Below, piece by piece: positions 57,626 through 64,000 of a stretch of DNA of 64,000 bases. The stretch is from Trichaptum fuscoviolaceum (taxonomy: Eukaryota > Basidiomycota > Agaricomycetes > Hymenochaetales > Trichaptaceae). Under the pieces are notes generated by a model. That model did no database searches and was not told the DNA's origin. It worked only from the letters and a program-made list of their open reading frames with translations. The translations under genes and the position numbers were made by a program. Position 1 is the stretch's first letter; the number at the start of each line of letters is the position of its first letter. The stretch lies in NCBI GenBank assembly GCA_910574455.1, contig CAJSYZ010000012.1, positions 985,317-1,049,316 of the forward strand, in the 5' to 3' direction.

Positions 57626-58528
57626 ATGACCTCGGGTAAAATGCTCGCAGTCGTCGGGGATGGCAAAGGAAGTTTCAGCCTCAAACGGGTGAGTATCCCG
57701 CAGCCAGGGCCAAATGAGGTCCTCGTCAAGGTTGAGGCGCCGCACAGAGGAGTTTCTTGATCAGGGGGCGCTGGCTGAACGAGATAATTCAGGGAAGATA
57801 GTAGAAGGTGCCGTTGTCGGCTGTGACTTCGCTGGTACTGTCGAAAAGCTCGGAACGGGAGTTGAGGACAATGTTCGAAAAGTCGGGGACTGTGGTGCAG
57901 GATTTCTACAGGGCGGTACACTTATCCAATTGCTTTCCCCAATTCTGTCCCTCATTCCTCGGTGCGGCAAAGGTGTTCTCCTACTAAGACGCCAAGGGAG
58001 ATCAAGGAGAAGAAAGGGAACAACTTGAAGCACGTCATAGACTGCATTTGCGAGAAAGACACGCCGAAGCTCATTGCAGAGTCTGTTGGCGACGAGGGTG
58101 GCGTCGTGAGTATCATCCTTCCCTACGAGCCCCAGAGAAAGGACATCAGAAATGTCGAATCTCTCGTTTATGTCCTCTTCGGAAAGGTGAGACCTTGAAA
58201 ATACATATCATCCCGGTGTCGCAAGCTGAATAACACCACAGGAAGTGACGATTCCTGCGTTCTGGCCGGCCAAAGCTTCTCACCGCGACTTTGGCATCAA
58301 AGCGAGCAAACTTTTGTCAAGCTTTTTTGCCGGTGGGAAGCTCAAGCCATCGAAAATCAAGGTCTTCCCAAATGGTCTTGCAAATGTTAAAGACGGTTTT
58401 GAGTACATGAAATCGGGAAAGGTCGGTATCTAAATTCGTGATGTCTAGAAACCTGAGCTGAATTTCGCATAGGTTAGCGCGGAAAAGATAACGTATAAAA
58501 TTGCGGACACACCTGATTTAAAGCTGTG
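57626..58528 (+). pseudogene. medium-chain reductase relic with deleted cofactor domain
   Basis: Begins like the gene at 37198-38478 (MLAVVGDGKGSFSLKRVSIP, GPNEVLVKVEA). The frame breaks at a TGA, resumes with GAVVGCDFAGTVEKLGTG, then jumps to LKHVIDCICEKDTPKLIAES. The whole stretch that should carry the proton-relay and Rossmann GxxxVG part is missing. The 3' part is well kept, with intact introns: GGVVSIILPY, FFAGGKLKPSKIKVFPNGLA, then VSAEKITYKIADTPDLKL*. An internal deletion of about 150 codons plus a frameshift make it a pseudogene, though a separate protein from the 3' half cannot be excluded. Confidence 0.8.
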
Positions 58529-59356
58529 AACGCAGAGATGCAGCAGATGTTAACAATTTCGGCCCCTGTAAAAAACACTGAGTGCGTCTCACATCGAAGG
58601 AGAAAACGCATTAATCGTATCACCTATCGGTCCCGTTAGCATACTGTCAGACAGCGGAAGATCGCAAGAGATAGCAAAGCAAGTTGGATTGTACAGCCAT
58701 ACACTTGATAAATAGTGACAGACAACGAGCAAACCACATACATTATCAAGTGAGAAAGACAGTGGGCGGGACATATCAGAGAATCACCGATTCGTGCGGA
58801 AAGAGTGGATGTGGTAAGGTATCGCTAGACAGAACAATTAAGCAAGACGAGATGGAAAGGGGTTGAAGGGGGAATGGAAGGGGTGTGAGATACAGTAAGT
58901 TCATGATAGTTAGGAAAGATACAAAAGTGCAGCCCGCGCGGCGAGAAGTACTGCTAAGAAAACATCGTAAAACAGGAAAATGAGGCTCCCATCACTTCCC
59001 TTTCCTTTCGTCATTTGCGCCAGACACCTCTCCACCAAGTATGTTCACTTTGGTCGCCAAAGAGCGCGCTGACATTGAGGACGTACAAGGACAAGCTTGA
59101 ACCGAAAGCAGTCACATTTAGTGCAACGAGGGCAGGACGGAGTAGATGACGATAACAAGGAGTACAAGGAGTCACAGACGACGGGGAAAGGGAATACAGA
59201 CATGATCAAGACGCAGAAAAGTCGTGTTTACGTTCAGAGTTAATCATGGAGCAGCGGAAACTAGGCACAAGCCGCACAAAAAGAAGGATAACTTGACTCA
59301 GTCCTGAGTCTCAAGCGGCCTAATGATAATCTCAATTAGAGAGAAATTCACAATAA
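58529..59356. other. intergenic
   Basis: About 0.8 kb, purine-rich on the plus strand, with no supported gene; the part near 59300 is probably the 3' UTR of the minus-strand chromatin-type gene. Confidence 0.4.
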
Positions 59357-60149
59357 TCATAAACAGATACGAACTTCGGTTGCAGCTGCCTCTGCCTCTG
59401 GTTCTTCTGCAATAGTCTCCTGTCCAGGAATAGCGGCTGCATTTTCCTTTCCATCCCCAACCTTCATCAAAAAAGTACAGATTAGTTTAAAACTGAGACT
59501 TTAATTGTCTATACGGTCAAACTTACCTTCGAGACTGGCTTCTTTGATCCCGCACGAGATGCAGGCTTCTTCGAGGGGGGCTTCGCAGAAGCTTTTGATG
59601 CGGGTTTGGTCGCAGCCTTGGATGGAGGCTTAGATGCTGCCTTCGACGGAGGTTTGGAAGCAGCCTTCGAAGGCGGTTTGGAAGCAGCCTTCGATGCAGG
59701 CTTCGTCTGCAGTGAGTGACTTTGTCAGTTATCCACTCGACCAAATTTATATGACTAAGACCCACTTTCTTAGCAGGAGGCTCTTCAGCTTTCTCTTCAG
59801 CGACGTCCTCCTTCTCATCCTCGTCGTCTTTCTCGGAGGCCTTCCTCTTCTTGTTCTTGCCTCCCTTCACGACCTTTTCTTCGTCCCCGTTCTTCTCCTT
59901 CTGAGCACGGGGCTTAGCTGGGGCTTTCTTGGGTGGCTCCGACTTCGTAGGCAGCGCAGCAATCCGCGCTGATGCGCGACGCGGGCCGGCCTCAGCGGGC
60001 TTGTCAGCCTTTTTCGAGCCTGCCTTGCGCCCGCGTTTAGCGGGAGCCTTGCCTTCACCGTCAGCGGGGGCAGCAGAGTCGGCTGGCGGGGCCTCGGAAA
60101 CCGGAGCGGCTGCATCAGTGCTTGCGGGTGCGGCTTTCCTGGGCGGCAT
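59357..60149 (-). CDS. Lys/Ala/Pro-rich chromatin-type protein (HMGA / H1-tail-like)
   Basis: About 226 residues in three exons: 60149 to about 59764, about 59708-59526, and about 59468-59357. Begins MPPRKAAPASTDAAAPVSEA, then an AT-hook-like but degenerate KRGRKAGSKKADK and RRASARIAALPTKS. A basic KGGKNKKRKASEKDDEDEKE follows. Exon 2 encodes tandem octapeptides of the SKAASKPP type repeated about four times, resembling histone H1 tails. The end is acidic (AEEPEAEAAATEVRICL). DNA or chromatin binding in the nucleus is inferred from composition and the hook-like core; no folded domain is present. Two CCGAGTC copies and a CACGTG lie about 190-225 nt upstream of the ATG. Confidence 0.7.
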
Positions 60150-61027
60150 TCTTAATGTATTGTGTTCTAAGATGAGCTATGTAATAGAGACGGCGAGTAA
60201 AGGGTGCTGGGCGTTGCGGAGGGCGATGAGCAGGGGGTGAACGTTCTGGGGGGAGGTGGGTGGTTTGGGTAAAGCAGACCTGGTTGACTTTCCGGTTGTT
60301 TTGAACTTTATTCATTCTAGGCACGCAACCTCCGCCTTGAGTCACGTGTCCGAGTCCGGTACACAGCCTCCCCGAGTCTTCCAACCAGTCAGAAAAAATG
60401 CAATGAAAGCTGTCGACAGCGCTAATGTTCAAACGATGAGCTTTGAGGCCGTGCATACGAGCGAATTGGATCTTAACTCTCGACGTCTTACTTTTGAATG
60501 CGGTATGATCAAGTCTATTATATAGTATCGTAATGATGTACAGTATATTTCTCTCTCAAGGGCCGATACCGGAAAAAAGCAAATAACGAGAGGGCAATGA
60601 GGCCATACTATATACTATGAACGCTATACGTGGGCCTAAATCTTCGTCGGCTTTGATTCGTCGAAACAAAAGAGAAAACGCAGCCTATCTCATTCGTGGA
60701 TATTTCATAAACGTGCGAATAACATACCGAATAAAAAAACTGTAAAACAGCAATCACTCCCTTTATCGTCCCATATTTGGAGTCTTGCACGTGCTCCCGG
60801 TGAAGGCCTCAGCGCGTCCGGATATGGTATCCATTCCCTTTGTCTCGCTGTAGGAAAGCAATCAAGTACTCCTCCTCACAGCCCAAAGCGCTATTCCACC
60901 ATTTGCATATAAGATCCCCCTTTCTGAAGCCATGCTTCGACCCACTAACGCACTCAGCGAACTCCGAGCTACCAATCCCGAAGTCACCCCTCCCTCTCCT
61001 CCGTAAACCCATTCCCGAACATTTGAG
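60150..61027. promoter_or_regulatory. divergent promoter region
   Basis: 878 nt between the chromatin-type gene and the three-finger gene, transcribed apart. Around 60340-60377 lie GTCACGTGTCCGAGTCCGG and a second CCGAGTC 24 nt later. No other gene is supported; an open frame at 60840-61205 (+) overlaps the real first exon in another frame. Confidence 0.4.
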
Positions 61028-62077
61028 ATGCCTCGCGCTCAGGCTAAACCCTCGAAGAAGGTCATCACTTGCTCCGAGTGTGCACGGGCCTTCTTTCGTA
61101 ACTTTGATCTTAAACGACACGCTCTTATCCATTCTACTAACAAAGACGAATTGTGAGTATCTTATCGTTGCCTATCTACTCGGACAAGAGCTAAGACATG
61201 CATAATAGGAAACGGAAATGCACATTTGGTGGCTGTTCATTTAGTACTCTACAGAAGAGCAACCTAGCAACCCATATATCGGCTGTTCAGTAAGTCGCGC
61301 TCGCTGACCGGCGCATATGTATAAGTCGTTGACCTTCCTTTCCATAGCCTCAAGCTCAAACCGCACAAGTGCAGCATCGAGGAGTGTAGCAGTTCTTTTG
61401 CCGACTCAGCCTCCCTCATTAGACATCAGAAGAATATCCATGGAGTATTTCGCAAGGCGCGAAAGTCCGCTGTCAATGCAAGGAGAAATGGCGTGCTGGA
61501 GCTGAAGGTACCGGACATAGAGATTATCGACCTCACTGAGGATGATGACGACATGAGCCCGACGCCTTCGCTCTGTGCTTATTCCAGCTCTTCGGAATTC
61601 TTTCTGCCTTCACCTTCGTCCCCGGGCTTTGTGAGCGCGGATTCCTGCGTCTTGGGCCAATCCTATCCTCTGGCATATAGCCTCTGCGGCACTTCAAACA
61701 CCTTCGGAGACATACCGCTCGCATTCCACCACACCGATTTTCCTCCCGAGTTGCCGCAGAACGTAGGGGTACCGTTCAGCCTCGAGATGTTCCCGACAGC
61801 CTTCGACACGACGGCGGACATTAACTCCGACTTGCCGTCCTATCCGACGAATCTCGACCTTTCCTTCGTTCCGTCAGTCAACTTCGGGGCCAATACTGAG
61901 TTACATCTCGACCCTCTAACTTGCTCCAGGCTCCCGTGCCAAGGCTTTCCGGGACTTGGGTACTCTTTCAACGGCCAGGAGAAAAGCCTTCCTGACTTAT
62001 CGGTATTTGACAGCCTCCTGTACGGGTCGGACTTAAATCACGGAGTGGCTACCGACGCGCAACTCTTAGGGTTTTGA
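61028..62077 (+). CDS. C2H2 zinc-finger protein with three fingers and a SUMO-interaction-type motif
   Basis: Three exons (61028-61152, 61209-61289, 61348-62077) give 311 residues. Start is ATG at 61028 (MPRAQAKPSKKVITC). Fingers in order: CSECARAFFRNFDLKRHALIH; CTFGGCSFSTLQKSNLATHIS with its last His supplied across the next splice; and CSIEECSSSFADSASLIRHQ ending in KNIH. Introns fall between fingers. A basic stretch (RKARKSAVNARRNG) is followed by IEIIDLTEDDDD, a textbook hydrophobic-plus-acidic SUMO-interaction motif. The remaining 180 residues are Ser/Pro/Leu-rich, likely disordered activation or repression regions. Nuclear transcription regulator; targets unknown. Confidence 0.87.
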
Positions 62078-62635
62078 CGTTCAATTCATCTGCTTTTTAA
62101 AAACTTATTCTTTCGATTATTTATCTTGTAAACTCACCTGTGATTATCTCCAACGAATTCGCTTGAATGTATTCGTGGCTCCTAAATGGATCTACTGTAC
62201 CTACTGCGAACACAATGAGCGTGAAATGCCTTCATCGAATTGTGTGCACTCGGAGTCGGGTTGATCCTTTGGCTGACCGAGCCTTACGCACGTCCATACC
62301 GCACGGCCTTCCATTACAATCACCGAATTGATGGTACCACATTGCAAACACGAGCCTGTTTGATCTATTATAAAACTCGAAGAAAAGGCCGAACCGAACT
62401 CACATGTCGAGTGATACAGGTGAGACCTCCTTGTCACGGTGATCTGATGGTGAATATTTTAGCTGGAGATTTAACAGGACTACTCACAATGCTAAGCTTT
62501 TCACCATCCTAAGAGATGACACTGTATCTCAAATATAATAACTCCCATTTTTATTCCAGTAGTAAACACCAAATAGACTCCCTCCTTGTCGCTCTCGCGC
62601 GCTGTCGTAGCTGTGGTTGTCCTAATAAAGATACT
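62078..62635. other. intergenic
   Basis: 3' flank of the zinc-finger gene; no supported gene. Confidence 0.4.
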
Positions 62636-62870
62636 TCCACGAAGGAAGCTGTAGTGAGAAATTGGACCGACAGGGTGTTGGGCTAAGCCACTCTAGAGCA
62701 ACACTGACTTGAGCAGCCACCCGAGGTGATTTGAGGCTGCTGAGGGGGCGACGAGCGCACACCCAACGCGAAGAAGGCGCAGCCGCCGACAAGGAGCAGC
62801 CACGGCAAGCCCTCCAAAAAGGTGCGCCGACAGAGCCTGTCTTCCAGATACTGCATAGTGGTAATGATGT
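62636..62870 (+). repeat. dispersed repeat family, copy R3
   Basis: Starts CTTCCACGAAGGAAGCTGTA and continues GTGAGAAATTGG, the same core as R2 (19405) and inverted R1 (9640). Further on it shares GGGGGCGACGAG and GAAGGCGCAGCC with R2. Antisense frames here simply reflect the repeat. Confidence 0.6.
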
Positions 62871-62954
62871 AACATACCTAAACATGCAATCAAAGCCAGA
62901 CTTGAGGGAGAGATGATTTGACTGTGTTGTTAAACCGAAGATCGAAGAGTGACA

Positions 62955-63190
62955 AAGCAAGGCCAAATAACGATAGTGGCAAAGCTAGGGCCAGATGGAC
63001 TGCAATGCTATGGCAGTAAACGGCAAGACATAGGGCAGAAGGTCCCAGGTCGAGGTAGTAATGGCAAGACATAGGCCGAGATAATGCAATGGCAAATATA
63101 GGCCAAATGATAGTGGCAAGTGATGGCCAAATGGTGGCAAGACATAGGCCAAAATGGTAGCAAGACATAGGCCAATGAAATGTAATAGGC
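62955..63190 (+). repeat. degenerate minisatellite
   Basis: About ten imperfect copies of a 17-24-nt unit close to GGCAAGACATAGGCCAAAT, with variable spacers. The array gives a spurious antisense frame rich in His, Cys, Ala and Leu. No function evident. Confidence 0.75.
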
Positions 63191-64000
63191 ATAATAATGG
63201 AAGGGCCCGAGAGAAAAACGAGGCGAACTTGTAAAGATCGTGCTGCCTTGAAGCCTTGCTGCTGTCCGTGGCCGTGGTCGTCGTGGTCGTTGGCGAAGTG
63301 ACGGAGTCATGGTCGGGTGGACCGTGGCACGCATCTTGACGCGAGACTTACCTGTGACACGCGCGTGCTCCCGCTCCTTCAAGTTCGCGAGTGTGCGGCT
63401 CGCTCCGCTAGTCCTTCCGATATCGACGATATTATGAAACTTATCTCACTAAGAGTATCACGGCACGATAAACATGCCTTAAAATTTCAGAAAAGGTCTT
63501 TGTGCACGAGGCAGATGGTAGGTGCCAGAAATAAGAGACCCAGCAAGTGAGCTGCTACTACTAGTAGTAGTAGTATCCGATCTAGGGCGGAGATTAAAAT
63601 AACGATTTCATTAAGTATCAAACAGTCCAACTCGTGAAAGCCTACCAGAGGTTTATGGGCTCGTTCACGAGATCTGTTTACTTATAAACCATCAGCAATG
63701 TCGGAAAGGCTTCAGGTTTTGCTCCAGAAATTTACATCCGTTGCCTTCTGATTCGAGTGCCAGTTGCGGAGTCTGATTTGTGGGAAAATTGAACTTCGCC
63801 ATAACGTCTGCCAGTGTTTAGGCGATCTTATTACGCTGTTTATAAACTACCATCACATCAAGCTCGATAGGAGATTTTAATCAAAAGCTAAGTCCGACAC
63901 GCAGTTTCTGCTACGAGAAGCAAGGGCCTCGCTCCTCTTGTTAGGCACGTGCAGAACACGGTGGCGTCTTAACCCATCACTGGGATGCTTCTGGACGTAC
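63191..64000. other. unannotated window end
   Basis: No supported gene. It contains a perfect 16-bp palindrome CTACTACTAGTAGTAG at 63554-63569 followed by more TAG triplets. Confidence 0.4.

Noticed and set aside
63554..63580. CTACTACTAGTAGTAG palindrome as a protein-binding site
   Set aside because: It is simply two short triplet runs meeting; more likely a microsatellite than a regulatory operator.
1..64000. tRNA, rRNA, riboswitch or CRISPR array
   Set aside because: Scanned by eye for B-box-like GGTTCGA contexts, regular spaced repeats and rRNA-like blocks; none had supporting structure.

Overview
The window looks like nuclear chromosomal DNA of a filamentous basidiomycete, most likely an Agaricomycete with wood- or litter-decaying habits. 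The genes are dense and split by many short introns of about 45-60 nt with GT...AG ends. One gene is a laccase with 18 exons, and the recognisable families (ABC-G/PDR pump, MCT-like MFS carrier, Atg13, Nop4/RBM28, Ecm14, OYE, FAD monooxygenases) fit that group. No rRNA, tRNA, CRISPR or organelle-like sequence was seen.

Layout. 0-2.3 kb: 3' half of a PDR-type ABC transporter. 2.6-9.1 kb: a large ribosome-biogenesis RNA-binding protein (Nop4/RBM28-like) flanked on both sides by two related small unknown genes. 11.3-13.8 kb: laccase. 14.0-21.6 kb: a tandem duplication of a two-gene divergent unit, a kinase-fold protein (APH/PKL-like HGD motif) transcribed away from an unknown protein 'X' with a possible PD-(D/E)XK-like core. 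The first copy is intact and the second is decayed. 21.7-25.7 kb: sparse, with scattered weak coding signal. 25.8-28.1 kb: FAD monooxygenase. 29.3-31.6 kb: MFS transporter. 35.3-36.8 kb: C2H2 transcription factor. 37.2-38.5 kb: medium-chain reductase. 40.4-42.1 kb: Ecm14-like pseudo-carboxypeptidase. 42.4-44.0 kb: a structure with perfect 40-bp terminal inverted repeats. 45.0-47.8 kb: ATG13. 49.2-50.5 kb: old yellow enzyme. 52.1-54.5 kb: FAD-monooxygenase-like protein lacking key flavin motifs. 55.1-58.5 kb: relics of the kinase-like and reductase families around an intact haloacid dehalogenase gene. 59.4-60.1 kb: lysine/alanine/proline-rich chromatin-type protein. 61.0-62.1 kb: three-finger C2H2 protein with a SUMO-interaction-type motif. 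62.1-64 kb: repeats.

How it fits together. Housekeeping genes (Nop4, ATG13, TFs) alternate with secondary/oxidative metabolism genes (laccase, OYE, two FAD monooxygenase-type genes, reductases, HAD, exporters). I see no coherent biosynthetic cluster with a backbone enzyme. The most unusual part is the duplicated kinase-like/X divergent pair. Both copies keep the head-to-head arrangement, and X keeps a TATA box about 60 nt before its ATG in both. A third kinase-like relic lies 36 kb away, so the family is expanding and decaying locally, as conflict or self/non-self genes often do. That functional reading is inference.
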